Source of the DNA: VRUE01 sp963703235
GTDB taxonomy: Bacteria > Actinomycetota > Thermoleophilia > Solirubrobacterales > 70-9
Direction: 5' to 3'
Length of the DNA: 64,000 nucleotides
NCBI GenBank assembly: GCA_963703235.1
Contig: OY969802.1
Span: 2,232,001-2,296,000, forward strand
The translations under genes and the position numbers were made by a program. Each line of letters begins with the position of its first letter. The stretch's first letter is position 1. Positions 16,840 through 25,636 of this stretch are shown here, piece after piece. The notes under the pieces were generated by a model, which saw only the letters and a program-made list of their open reading frames with translations, ran no database searches and had not been told where the DNA came from.

Positions 16840-17430
16840 GTGCTGGCGCTGGTCATGCGGGAACGGCGCTTCCGTGGCCGGATGCTGGAGCGGCTCGGTG
16901 GGGATCTTCCCGACGGTGGGACCGCGGTCGACGTCGGCTGCGGCACCGGGACCTTTGCCGTCGCGCTCGCTGCCCAGCGCCCGGATGTCCGGATCGCCGG
17001 CATCGACGGCGACCCCCAGATCCTCGCGATTGCGAAGGGCAAGCCCGGCGCCGACGGGGTCGAGTGGCGGCAAGGGCTGGCGCAGGAGCTTCCCCTCCCC
17101 GACCGCAGCGCCGACGTGGTCTCGATGTCGCTGGTGCTCCATCACCTGCTGCCGGAGGACAAGCGGCTGGCCCTGGCCGAGGCGAGGCGGGTGCTCGAGC
17201 CGGGCGGGCGGCTGCACGTCGCAGATTGGGGCCGCCCTCGCGATCCGCTGATCGGCGGGCTCTTCTTCCTCTCCCAGGCGATCGACGGCTTCGAGCGGAC
17301 GCGCGACCACCGTGCCGGTCGGCTGCCGGGGTTCATCGCCGAGGCCGGATTCGGCTCGGTCGAGCGGTACGGATGCTTCCGCACCGCAGCCGGGAGCCTC
17401 GATCTGCTGACCGCCCGGGCCGCGGACTAG
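16840..17430 (+). CDS. Class I SAM-dependent methyltransferase
   Basis: A 196-residue (from GTG 16840) methyltransferase with the SAM-binding motif VDVGCGTGTFAVALA, acidic loop GIDGDPQ, motif LPLPDRSADVVSMSLVLHHL and EARRVLEPGGRLHVADWG. The substrate is unknown. The frame remains open upstream to a TAG at 16762, and the codons before GTG 16840 read RWRAFTRLYDP, which matches the usual N-terminus of this methyltransferase type. No ATG, GTG or TTG is present there; an ATC at 16795 lies at a plausible start position. The true N-terminus is therefore probably upstream of 16840. The gene is divergent from the PIN TA operon. Confidence 0.85.
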   Translation: MLALVMRERRFRGRMLERLGGDLPDGGTAVDVGCGTGTFAVALAAQRPDVRIAGIDGDPQILAIAKGKPGADGVEWRQGLAQELPLPDRSADVVSMSLVLHHLLPEDKRLALAEARRVLEPGGRLHVADWGRPRDPLIGGLFFLSQAIDGFERTRDHRAGRLPGFIAEAGFGSVERYGCFRTAAGSLDLLTARAAD

Positions 17431-17563
17431 ACGCGCTGACCGGTATGGACCAAACGTCCAACCGGACCTCGTGGGGTTGTGGATCGCTGCTACCGTGACT
17501 GTGTCGGGTCCGGCCCAACGCCGCCCGAGAGGTTCCGTTTCCTCCGCACGCTGCTTTCGCGTT

Positions 17564-17612
17564 TAGGGGTCGCTGGATCTCCCCTACATGCGCTCAAGAA
17601 GGAGCAAATAAC
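17564..17612 (+). promoter_or_regulatory. Leader hairpin and Shine-Dalgarno of DEAD-box helicase
   Basis: TAGGGG (17564-17569) and CCCCTA (17581-17586) form a 6-bp stem with an 11-base loop. It is followed by a seven-codon reading frame (ATG 17588 to TAA 17609-17611, MRSRRSK) and by AAGGAG at 17599-17604. The Shine-Dalgarno lies 8 bases before ATC 17613, the apparent helicase start, and is inside the tiny frame. The arrangement could allow translational control. Confidence 0.5.
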
Positions 17613-18799
<1,187 letters not shown>

Positions 18800-18803
<4 letters not shown>

Positions 18804-19153
18804 ACGCGACCGCCGACATTGCCCAGAGGTGGACCTGCGACCGCTGCGGGATGACCGCCAGCAGGATCGACGGCGACCGCTCGCCGCTCCCCGAGAGCTG
18901 GGTCAGCAGCGCCGACGGCCAGTTTTGCCTGGCCTGCCGGCGGGAGCGCGCGGCCGAGGCCGCGCAGGAGGCGGCGCCGAGCGATTGCGACAACCACACC
19001 CGTGCCCAGCTGCGCCGGGCCGGGATGATCGAGTTCGAGGTGCTGCGCGTGCCCGATCGCGCCGACAACGTGATCGCCAAGGCCTGCCACTCCTCCCCTT
19101 CTGTGGTCGCGGCGGCGCGCCAGCGGCTGGGGCCGCGGGCGGGACGGAGGTAA
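18800..19153 (+). CDS. Small zinc-ribbon protein
   Basis: A 117-residue protein with an N-terminal CDRC...CLAC pair of knuckles (about residues 13-49), consistent with one zinc site, and a C-terminal helical part resembling a short DNA- or RNA-binding motif (GMIEFEVLRVPDRADNVIA, then SSPSVVAAARQRLG). It starts with an ATGA overlap on the helicase stop, so it is translated from the same message and may work with the helicase on RNA. No named family is recognised. Two more cysteines (near residues 74 and 101) lie outside the ribbon. Confidence 0.75.
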
Positions 19154-19157
19154 CGCC

Positions 19158-20036
19158 TTGGCCCAGGTCGGCATCGCACTCGCTCTCGTCGCCGCGCTGA
19201 TGACGAACCTGGCGTCGCTGCTGAAGCACCGCGGCTGCCATCGCGTCGAGCCGGTGCGGCTGCGACGGCCGCTGCGCAGCGCCCGCCAGCTCGCCGGCTC
19301 GCCCTGGTTCGCGGCCGGCTGGAGCCTCGCCGCGATCGCCTGGCTGGTCCACGTCGCCGCTCTCTCGATGGCGCCGATCTCGCTCGTGCAGGCGGTCCTC
19401 TCCGGCGGCGCGGTGACGCTGGCGGTGATGTCGCAGCGACTCTTCGGCGACAAGGTTGAGCCACGGCAGTGGCTGGCCCTGCTGGTCGGCGGCGCCGGCC
19501 TCGCCCTGCTCGTCCTCACCGTGCCGCACCTCGGCGACAGCCACTCCGACTTCTCTCTCTTCGCCATCCTCGGCTTCGAGGGGGCGCTCGCCTTGATCGC
19601 GATCGCCCTCGCCCTCGGCCATCGCTCGCAGCGTCTCGTCGCCCGCCGCGGCCTCCTTCTCGCCGCTCTGGCTGGGACCCTGGTCGCCCTCGCCGGGGTC
19701 GCGATCAAGGGCCTGACCGGCATCGACGAAGTCTCGATCGCGGTCGTCGCTCCCTGGGTAGCGGTGACCGTCGTCTGCGGCGCCCTGGCCCAGTACGCCG
19801 CGGTGGCCGCGCTCCAGGGCGGCCAGGCGATCGAGACGATCGGGCTGATGGGCCTGGTCGCCAACACGACCCAGATCGCCGGCGGCGTCCTCGTCTTCAA
19901 CGATCCCCTCTCGGGAAACCCGCTGGGGATCGCCCTGCAGGCGACCGCCTTCGCGATGGTCTGCTTCTCGGCCCTGCTGCTGCCGGCCCGGGGCCGGCTC
20001 GAGCCGGCCGCCGCCGTGCCTACGGGCTCGAGCTGA
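19158..20036 (+). CDS. DMT/EamA-like membrane transporter
   Basis: A 292-residue integral membrane protein with about nine to ten hydrophobic helices in two similar halves, resembling drug/metabolite transporters of the EamA/NIPA-like type (TNLASLLKHRG, APISLVQAVLSGGAVTLAVM, GGVLVFNDPLSGNPLGI). TTG 19158 follows GGAGG at 19146-19150. The gene ends inside a direct repeat: its last residues AAVPTGSS are the antisense reading of a copy of the 3' end of the CAP gene found at 21582-21649. The original C-terminus may therefore have been replaced. Substrate unknown. Confidence 0.8.
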   Translation: MAQVGIALALVAALMTNLASLLKHRGCHRVEPVRLRRPLRSARQLAGSPWFAAGWSLAAIAWLVHVAALSMAPISLVQAVLSGGAVTLAVMSQRLFGDKVEPRQWLALLVGGAGLALLVLTVPHLGDSHSDFSLFAILGFEGALALIAIALALGHRSQRLVARRGLLLAALAGTLVALAGVAIKGLTGIDEVSIAVVAPWVAVTVVCGALAQYAAVAALQGGQAIETIGLMGLVANTTQIAGGVLVFNDPLSGNPLGIALQATAFAMVCFSALLLPARGRLEPAAAVPTGSS

Positions 20037-20073
20037 GCGCCGCAAAGACCTGGACGTAGTAGCGGCCGTAGGG
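20006..20073. repeat. Direct repeat, left copy (3' end of CAP gene)
   Basis: About 68 bp, matching 21582-21649 in the same orientation with three mismatches (20015, 20044, 20067). Read on the minus strand it encodes PYGRYYVQVFAALSSSP and a stop, the C-terminus of the CAP-domain protein. It bounds an AT-richer insert of about 1.5 kb. Confidence 0.85.
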
Positions 20074-20529
20074 CGCCCGCCCGGCTCTCGCAGCGGCGGG
20101 TCAAGCCGAGTCAAAGACGTGCCAGCGAGTACCTCCCCCAATAATAAGATAAATAAAAGAACTTAATCTTTCCTATTCACCCAGCCCGGTGAAAACCATC
20201 TTCAGCAGGAAGATGAAATAGATTGTCTGCGTCTGGCTTTTGGCGCTCTATCGAAACCCTGCCTTAGGTCTGAACACAAAAGCTTCCAGGCGCTTTGATA
20301 TAAGACTTCCGCACACTGTTCAATACAAACTCGATTTAAAAGGGTTAATGCAGTAAAACGCGGCCAATAGCGGAGCACCCGTTGGAATTGTTTCTGCGAT
20401 TGAGCCAAACAGTGATATTTCGTATGTGGCGCCACTCCTGCCGATGCCTCACGAACCGACTTCCATCGCCCCGGGGGCGCTTAGAGCGCCAGGTATGTAT
20501 TCGCTAAATCTCACCACTGGAGGCGGGTA
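20074..20529. other. AT-rich non-coding stretch of the insert
   Basis: About 455 bases of much lower GC than the flanks. It holds a short hairpin at 20197-20215 (CATCTTC, loop AGCAG, GAAGATG) and a second near 20478-20492 (GGCGCT-TAG-AGCGCC). A 77-codon open frame on the minus strand (20202-20435) has no recognisable domain or ribosome site and is not called. The first ~30 bases continue a weak match to the CAP gene on the minus strand. No promoter could be assigned with confidence. Confidence 0.5.
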
Positions 20530-21051
20530 ATGCCCGAAGGAAGACGTCGCGTCATTATGCGATCTCTCTCTATATATGTCGTTGCGCTTGGTGCCTTATT
20601 AGGCAGTATGTCCGGGTGCGGTGAGTCGGCGACGTCATCATTGGACCAACAAGAGGGAAATGATGTGGTGGTTCGACCGATTAGTTGGAGAGTGATCTCG
20701 GTTCCCCGTAGAGGCGCTATTGAAATTGGCAGTTCGACGGGCTATTGCGCGGGGCAAGAGAAGAAGCCAAGATATGGAACTGTAAAAAAGGTTGTGCGCG
20801 GAGACCGCATTTACCTTAAGGCCTTCGAGGAAATAGTACGGATTAGGAAGGCGCCAAGTGCGGGAGGATGCTTTGGGATTGGATGGGAGCTCGCGAGAGT
20901 TATAGAGATAGGTAGGAAGCTGACTGAGGTGAGGATCTACGATGAAAGTACGTCTCCGCCGTCACTGCGTTGGCCCCGCAGCGGCGCGTCGGATTCGCAG
21001 GCCGACGCATCCTTAAGTGCGCCGCCGCTGAGGAGAAGTCCACGGGAATGA
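20530..21051 (+). CDS. Putative lipoprotein of the AT-rich insert
   Basis: A 173-residue protein with a hydrophobic signal (LSIYVVALGALLGS) and a lipobox ending MSGC near residue 30, so probably lipid-anchored outside the membrane. The mature part has two further cysteines in SSTGYCAGQEKK and SAGGCFGIGW, possibly a disulfide, and a beta-rich pattern (VVRGDRIYLKAFEEIVRIRK). ATG 20530 is supported by GGAGG at 20519-20523; ATG 20557 is an alternative. No family recognised. Base composition and codon use are unlike the chromosome, with many AT-ending codons, which supports recent transfer. The stop overlaps the next gene by 4 bases. Confidence 0.72.
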   Translation: MPEGRRRVIMRSLSIYVVALGALLGSMSGCGESATSSLDQQEGNDVVVRPISWRVISVPRRGAIEIGSSTGYCAGQEKKPRYGTVKKVVRGDRIYLKAFEEIVRIRKAPSAGGCFGIGWELARVIEIGRKLTEVRIYDESTSPPSLRWPRSGASDSQADASLSAPPLRRSPRE

Positions 21052-21557
21052 ACTCCGATACTCACGGCCGTTCATGTGAACTCAACTCGATCTTTGCATT
21101 GGGCCTATTCGTCGCCTTCACTGCCTTAACCGCGCCGTCACCTCGCGCATCCGCCACCGAGCTGCCTGGGTTCTGTCAAATCTCGAACGCTCAGCGAATT
21201 AGGCAGGGAGCGTCCGGCCCATTGGTCGCTGGAATCGCATTGTCTCTCCAGTCCAAGCGGTTTGAGCCGGGCCGGACCGTCTATGCACGACTTTTGAATC
21301 GTGGTCCGAATCATGCGACCTACGGACCAGAACACCGGATTGAGCGCCGTACTGACTCCAGTTGGGCGGTTGATCCGGCTAGCCCCAAGGGTCCTTGGCA
21401 CAAAGTGATATGGCTCTTGCGGCCACACTCTGCTGGCAGATGCTTTCGGTTTGTGATCCCTGCCGATCAGCCCACTGGCACTTATCGATTCGTCGCGTAT
21501 GTGAAATCCAATGGTGTTCGGTCGCGGCGAACGGCGGTTTTCCAAGTGGCTAACTGA
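21048..21557 (+). CDS. Secreted Ig-like (Big_14-like) domain protein of the insert
   Basis: A 169-residue exported protein. After a signal-like segment (FALGLFVAFTALTA, cleaved near ASA), a single beta-sandwich domain resembles the bacterial Ig-like group found in lipoproteins: IALSLQSKRFEPGRTVYARL, then TYGPEHRIERRTDSSW, and QPTGTYRFVAYVKS. Two cysteines (PGFCQIS and SAGRCFRF) could pair. ATG 21048 overlaps the lipoprotein stop (ATGA) and has AGGAGAAG upstream at 21031-21038, so the two genes form a small operon. The domain assignment is by pattern and is moderate; function unknown. Confidence 0.68.
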   Translation: MNSDTHGRSCELNSIFALGLFVAFTALTAPSPRASATELPGFCQISNAQRIRQGASGPLVAGIALSLQSKRFEPGRTVYARLLNRGPNHATYGPEHRIERRTDSSWAVDPASPKGPWHKVIWLLRPHSAGRCFRFVIPADQPTGTYRFVAYVKSNGVRSRRTAVFQVAN

Positions 21558-21581
21558 CAGTCACGCAGACTTACATCTGCA

Positions 21582-21649
21582 GGCCGCCGCGGTGCCTACG
21601 GGCTCGAGCTGAGCGCCGCGAAGACCTGGACGTAGTAGCGGCTGTAGGG
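21582..21649. repeat. Direct repeat, right copy
   Basis: The matching copy of 20006-20073. It covers the 3' end of the intact CAP-domain gene (21596-22105) and a few bases beyond. Together the pair flank the insert like attachment-site or recombination duplications. Confidence 0.85.
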
Positions 21650-22105
21650 GCCGCCGCGGGCGAAGCCGGCGCCGACGTGGGTGTAGTCGGAGCGGAGGAT
21701 GTTCTCACGGTGACCCGCGCTACTCATCCAGCCACGACAAGCGGCGGCGACCGAACGGTAGCCGGCGCCGATGTTCTCGCCGACGAAGGCGAAGCGGCCG
21801 GCGCGGTCGAAGATGGCCACTCGCTCCGTGGGGCCTCGGCCCTGGGGGTCGGTGTGGTCGAAGAAGCCGTGGCGCGCCATGTTGCCGGCGTGCAACCGGG
21901 CGGCCCGGTTGAGCGGCCCGCCCGAGCCGAGCGGGGCGATGCCGCGGGAGCGGCGGTTGCGGTTGGCGCAGTCGCGGATCCCCTGCTCGATCGTCGAGAC
22001 GGAGGCGGAGGCGGTCGCGTCGAGCGAGGGGCCGCCGCCGCGGACCTGCACGGCGAGCGGCAGGAGTCCGATGGAGATCAGGACGGTTGCGATGGCTAGT
22101 CGCAT
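21596..22105 (-). CDS. Secreted CAP (SCP/PR-1) domain protein
   Basis: A 169-residue exported CAP-superfamily protein. A signal peptide covers residues 1-~22. The family motifs are all present: RLHAGNMARHGFFDHTDPQG (first His and Glu-region), FVGENIGAGY, CRGWMSSAGHRENIL (second His), and the C-terminal beta strands YYVQVFAA. Two cysteines (IRDCANRN and AACRGW) may pair. CAP proteins in bacteria bind lipids or act in wall and spore contexts; the substrate is not evident. Its 3' end is duplicated at 20006-20073. Confidence 0.92.
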   Translation of the reverse strand: MRLAIATVLISIGLLPLAVQVRGGGPSLDATASASVSTIEQGIRDCANRNRRSRGIAPLGSGGPLNRAARLHAGNMARHGFFDHTDPQGRGPTERVAIFDRAGRFAFVGENIGAGYRSVAAACRGWMSSAGHRENILRSDYTHVGAGFARGGPYSRYYVQVFAALSSSP

Positions 22106-22125
22106 CGGCGGATGTTGACAAAGGT

Positions 22126-22164
22126 CACCGGCGGCCCCGAGGAGTCGGTGGGGCCGCCGGTGAA
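22126..22164 (-). terminator. Hairpin terminator of histidine-rich protein gene
   Basis: Perfect 14-bp stem TCACCGGCGGCCCC with its complement and an 11-base loop, 25 bases past the stop of the minus-strand gene at 22190. No T tract. Confidence 0.75.
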
Positions 22165-22189
22165 TCCCAGCCTCAGCTGATGGTCAGCG

Positions 22190-23155
22190 TCAGCTCGGGT
22201 TGATGTAGGCGATTGCGATCGCCATCGCGTCGTCTACTTCGTGATGTCCTTCCGGCACGTTGTAGATCCCGTGCAGGCGGATCGTTTGGTTTTTGCTGAT
22301 CGTCGAGATCGGGTTGCCGGTGCAGACGCCCATCGAGGAGACGTGTTTACGGCCGTCCACATGGGTTTCGTAGCCCGCGCCGCCGTAGCCCGCCACCGAG
22401 TTGCAGAGCAGCGTGCCGCCGGTGCTCTCGTTGGTGAGTTCGATGTTGACGCCGTGGTCGTGGATGTGCCCCGCGGCGGCGATCAGTTTGCCGCCGAAGG
22501 TGGCTTTCCAGTCTTTGTGCGTGTCGCTGAGGCCGATCGGAACCGAGATCAGCGAGTCCAGGCTGCAGCCGTCGGCATCGAGCCAGACCGGGCGTAGCGA
22601 GGCGCGGTTGGTGTGATCGCTGCCGGTGGCGTACTTCCAGGTCACCCGGACTTTCACGGTTTTGCTGGTCGTTTCCCAGTTCATCAGGTCGACGACCATG
22701 TTCCAGGTCTCAGTGCTGGCGATCTTGTAGCCGTAGTTCAGCGACTGCAGGTCGATCGCGGTGCGCTCGTTGCCGGTGGCAAAGAAGCGCTCGCCGAGCA
22801 GGCCCGGGCCGCTGTTGCCGCAGGTCGCGTCGACCTTGCCGCTCGACTGGGCCATGAACACGGCGTGGTGGAGCATCGGGCCCTCTGTGATGTTGGCTTT
22901 GGTGCCGTTTTCGTAGACGAGGTCCGGCGTGGCGCCGATCAAGGTGCAGCCGGTGCACGGCTTGGAGACGTTGGTGACGATTTTGTTGGCGATCTGCCCC
23001 ATTTCGTCGTGGTCGTGGGGGTCGCCGTTTCCGGCGGGGATCGTGTAGGGGCCGTAGTCGATCGTTTTGGTCGTGATCGCTGCGTTTGCGCTGGCCGCCG
23101 GCACGAAGACCGCGACGAGGCAGGCAAGCAAAGCCAGGCGTTTGATAGCTGGCAT
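22190..23155 (-). CDS. Secreted histidine-rich protein, SURNod19 / copper-monooxygenase-like
   Basis: A 321-residue exported protein with a clear signal peptide (1-~25, ending ANA). Histidine clusters suggest a metal site: GDPHDHDEMGQ (about 45), EGPMLHHAVFM (about 93), AAGHIHDHGVNIEL (about 235) and VPEGHHEVDDAM (near the end). The HH-x-F and GH-x-HDHG arrangement and the sequence CNSVAGYGGAG resemble the SURNod19 family, whose fold I believe is related to copper-dependent monooxygenases. Six cysteines are present (KPCTGCTL pair first). ATG 23155 follows GGAGGAGA; a TTG three bases earlier is possible. No neighbour explains its job. Assignment is moderate. Confidence 0.6.
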   Translation of the reverse strand: MPAIKRLALLACLVAVFVPAASANAAITTKTIDYGPYTIPAGNGDPHDHDEMGQIANKIVTNVSKPCTGCTLIGATPDLVYENGTKANITEGPMLHHAVFMAQSSGKVDATCGNSGPGLLGERFFATGNERTAIDLQSLNYGYKIASTETWNMVVDLMNWETTSKTVKVRVTWKYATGSDHTNRASLRPVWLDADGCSLDSLISVPIGLSDTHKDWKATFGGKLIAAAGHIHDHGVNIELTNESTGGTLLCNSVAGYGGAGYETHVDGRKHVSSMGVCTGNPISTISKNQTIRLHGIYNVPEGHHEVDDAMAIAIAYINPS

Positions 23156-23324
23156 CAAGTGTCTCCTCCCTGTGGAGATAGGCCCGGCTTTCGCCGAGCG
23201 AAGTTCAAGAAGTCGAGAACTTTAAAGTGATCATGGAATCCTGTCAAGGTCTGCCCGCGGTACTTGGACGAACCCTCTAGAACGGCGTCCGTTTCCGGGC
23301 CGCGCGGCCGGGTAGCCGCACGGC

Positions 23325-25331
23325 GTGAAGGTCGTCGTCACGGGTGCTACCGGGAACGTTGGAACCAGCGTGATCGAAGCCTTGGGCGGTGCGCCCGAGG
23401 TCGATGAGATCGTCGGGCTGGCCCGCCGCCGCCCTGCCTGGGAGCCGCCCAAGACGACCTGGGTCGACGCCGACGTCCTCGGCCCGGGCCTGCCCCAGGC
23501 CTTCCGCGGCGCCGACGCGGTGATCCACCTCGCCTGGGCGATTCAGCCCTCACACGACGAATGGACGTTGGAGCGGATCAACGTCGAGGGCAGCCGGCGG
23601 GTCTTCGAGGCCGCCGCGGTGGCCGAGGTGCCGAGGTTCGTCTACGCCTCCTCGGTCGGGGCCTACTCGCCGGGGCCGAAGGACCGCGAGGTCGACGAGG
23701 AGTGGCCGACCGATGGAATCCCGACCTCCTTCTACTCGCGCCACAAGGCGGCCGTCGAGCGCATCCTCGACGCGTTCGAACGGGACCACCCGTTGACGAA
23801 GGTCGTGCGGCTGCGGCCGGCGCTGATCTTCAAGGGGGACGCCGCGACCGAGATCCGGCGCCTCTTCATCGGCCCCTTCCTGCCCAGCTTCCTGGTTCGC
23901 TCGAGCCTGATCCCCGCGGTGCCGCGGCTCCAGGGCCTGCGCTTCCAGGCGGTCCACTCGGCCGACGTCGGCCAGGCCTACCTGCGCGCCGCCCTCGGCG
24001 ACGTCAGCGGCGCCTTCAACGTCGCCGCAGGTCCGTCGCTCGGCCCCGAGGAGCTGTCGTCGATGCTCGATGCCCGCACCTTCCCCGTCCCGGCCGGGCT
24101 GGTGCGTCGCCTGGCCGATCTGAGCTGGCGCCTGCACCTGCAGCCGAGCCCGCCGGGTTGGCTGGACATGGCGCTCCAGGTACCGCTGATGTCGTCGCGA
24201 CGTGCCCGCGAGGAGCTCGGCTGGGAACCGCGCTTCAGCGCGGTCGAAGCGCTGGCGGAGCTGATGGAGGGGATCCGCCGTGGCCAGGGCGGGCCGACCC
24301 CTCCGCTTCAGGATGCCGGTCTCTCCGGCCGTCTCGACGAGGTCCGGACCGGCGTCGGCAACCGCCAGTGGCGCCGCGACCGCGACGAGCAGCTGGTCAA
24401 GTACCTGACCGATGTCCACTCGATCGAGGAGCAGGCGCTAACCCAGATGCGCTCTGCCCCCGAAATCGCCGGCGAGGAACGGCTCAGCGAGATCTTCGCC
24501 CAGCACCTGGCCGAGACCGAGGCGCAGGAGCGGCGCATCCGCGAGCGGCTGGAGGCCCACGACGCGGCCCCGTCCAAGGTCAAGGATCTGGCCGGCAGGG
24601 GAGGTGCGCTGGGGATGCTGCTCTTCGCCCGCAGCCAGCCGGACACGCCGGGCAAGCTGACGGCGCACGCCTTCGCCTACGAGCACATGGAGGTGGCCGC
24701 CTACGAGCTGCTGCGGCGCCTCGCCGAGTACGCCGAAGACGGGGAGACGGCCGCGGCGGCGCGCGAGATCGGCGCCGAGGAGCAGCGGATGGCCGACCGC
24801 CTCGCCGATTGCTTCGACACCGCGGTCGACGCATCGCTGGCCGGGGTGCCGGTCGACCGGCTCGACGAGCAGCTGGTCAAGTACCTGACCGATGCCCACG
24901 CGATCGAGCAGCAGGCGATGCAGCTGCTCGAAAGCGGGCCGGAGCTGGTCAAGGACGAGGAGCTGGCGCGGCTCTTCGAGGAGCACCTCGAGGAGACCCG
25001 GGTCCACAGGGACCTGGTCGAGCGGCGGCTCGGCGCCCACGGCGCCAGCCGCTCGCTGCTCAAGGACGCCACGCTGCGCGCCGGCGGGCTCAACCTCGGC
25101 GGCTTCTTCGGCGCTCAGCCGGACACGACGACGAAGCTCGCCGGCTTCGCCTTCGCCTTCGAGCATCTCGAGATCGCCGCCTACGAGATGCTCGAGCGCG
25201 TCGCCGAGCGGGCGGGGGACCGGGAGACCGTCCTCATGGCCGAGAGGATCCTCGACGAGGAGCGCGCCGCCGCGAGGAAGATCGCCTCGACCTGGGACCG
25301 CACCGCCGTCGCCTACGCGACCGTTCCCTGA
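23325..25331 (+). CDS. SDR epimerase fused to two DUF892 ferritin-like domains
   Basis: A 668-residue fusion. Residues 1-~325 form an extended SDR / NAD-dependent epimerase: VVVTGATGNVGTSV (dinucleotide binding), DAVIHLAWAI, VYASSVGAYSPG, and YSRHK as the catalytic Tyr-x3-Lys. After a short linker, two DUF892/YciE-like four-helix domains follow (about 345-500 and 510-665), each starting with DEQLVKYLTD and containing glutamates and histidines spaced for a diiron or similar site (HLAETEAQERRI, AYEHMEVAAYELL; HLEETRVHRDLVE, AFEHLEIAAYEML). The two copies are clear tandem duplicates. GTG 23325 starts the Rossmann strand. No close operon partner. Perhaps a stress protein. Confidence 0.85.
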   Translation: MKVVVTGATGNVGTSVIEALGGAPEVDEIVGLARRRPAWEPPKTTWVDADVLGPGLPQAFRGADAVIHLAWAIQPSHDEWTLERINVEGSRRVFEAAAVAEVPRFVYASSVGAYSPGPKDREVDEEWPTDGIPTSFYSRHKAAVERILDAFERDHPLTKVVRLRPALIFKGDAATEIRRLFIGPFLPSFLVRSSLIPAVPRLQGLRFQAVHSADVGQAYLRAALGDVSGAFNVAAGPSLGPEELSSMLDARTFPVPAGLVRRLADLSWRLHLQPSPPGWLDMALQVPLMSSRRAREELGWEPRFSAVEALAELMEGIRRGQGGPTPPLQDAGLSGRLDEVRTGVGNRQWRRDRDEQLVKYLTDVHSIEEQALTQMRSAPEIAGEERLSEIFAQHLAETEAQERRIRERLEAHDAAPSKVKDLAGRGGALGMLLFARSQPDTPGKLTAHAFAYEHMEVAAYELLRRLAEYAEDGETAAAAREIGAEEQRMADRLADCFDTAVDASLAGVPVDRLDEQLVKYLTDAHAIEQQAMQLLESGPELVKDEELARLFEEHLEETRVHRDLVERRLGAHGASRSLLKDATLRAGGLNLGGFFGAQPDTTTKLAGFAFAFEHLEIAAYEMLERVAERAGDRETVLMAERILDEERAAARKIASTWDRTAVAYATVP

Positions 25332-25388
25332 TGGGGAAGGGGCAGCCGGTCCGCGGTCGGCTCCGCCGCTCCGACTGCACGGACGAGG

Positions 25389-25616
25389 GCATCGGCCGGC
25401 GCCAAGCGGGCGATCGGGGCGGCGATCGAGCGGGTCGCCGAGGCGCTCGGCAACACGCCGGCGGTCTGCCGCAGCTCCTACGTCGACCCGCGGGTCCTCG
25501 ACCGCTTCCGCGACGGGGTGACGATCCAGGCACGGGCCTCGGCCAACGGGCGGCTCTCGCAGCGAGCGAGGGCGCAGATCGAGCGGGAAGTCCTCGCCCT
25601 GGTTTCGACCGATTGA
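25389..25616 (+). pseudogene. 3' remnant of type IB DNA topoisomerase
   Basis: An open stretch with no upstream start reads ASAGAKRAIGAAIERVAEAL, then LGNTPAVCRSSYVDPRVLDR, and ends in a TGA at 25614-25616. This matches the last ~75 residues of bacterial topoisomerase IB, including the CR-x-SY element with the catalytic tyrosine. Everything upstream (core domain and Arg/Lys/His catalytic residues) is missing; the fragment begins right after the SDR/DUF892 gene. It is a decayed gene, presumably left by a deletion or a rearrangement joining the two. Confidence 0.75.
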
Positions 25617-25636
25617 AGCGCGCCGCGCTGGGGTAA

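Noticed and set aside
17588..17611. Seven-codon frame MRSRRSK as a leader peptide gene
   Set aside because: Too short to support by itself and overlaps the Shine-Dalgarno; kept only as part of the helicase leader.
20202..20435. 77-codon minus-strand frame in the AT-rich insert
   Set aside because: No ribosome site, no domain, no conserved pattern; an open frame of this size is expected in this composition.
22126..22164. Inverted repeat as member of the in-gene palindrome set
   Set aside because: Position just after a stop codon and GC-rich stem make an ordinary terminator the better reading; the same applies to 12015-12044 and 36336-36372.
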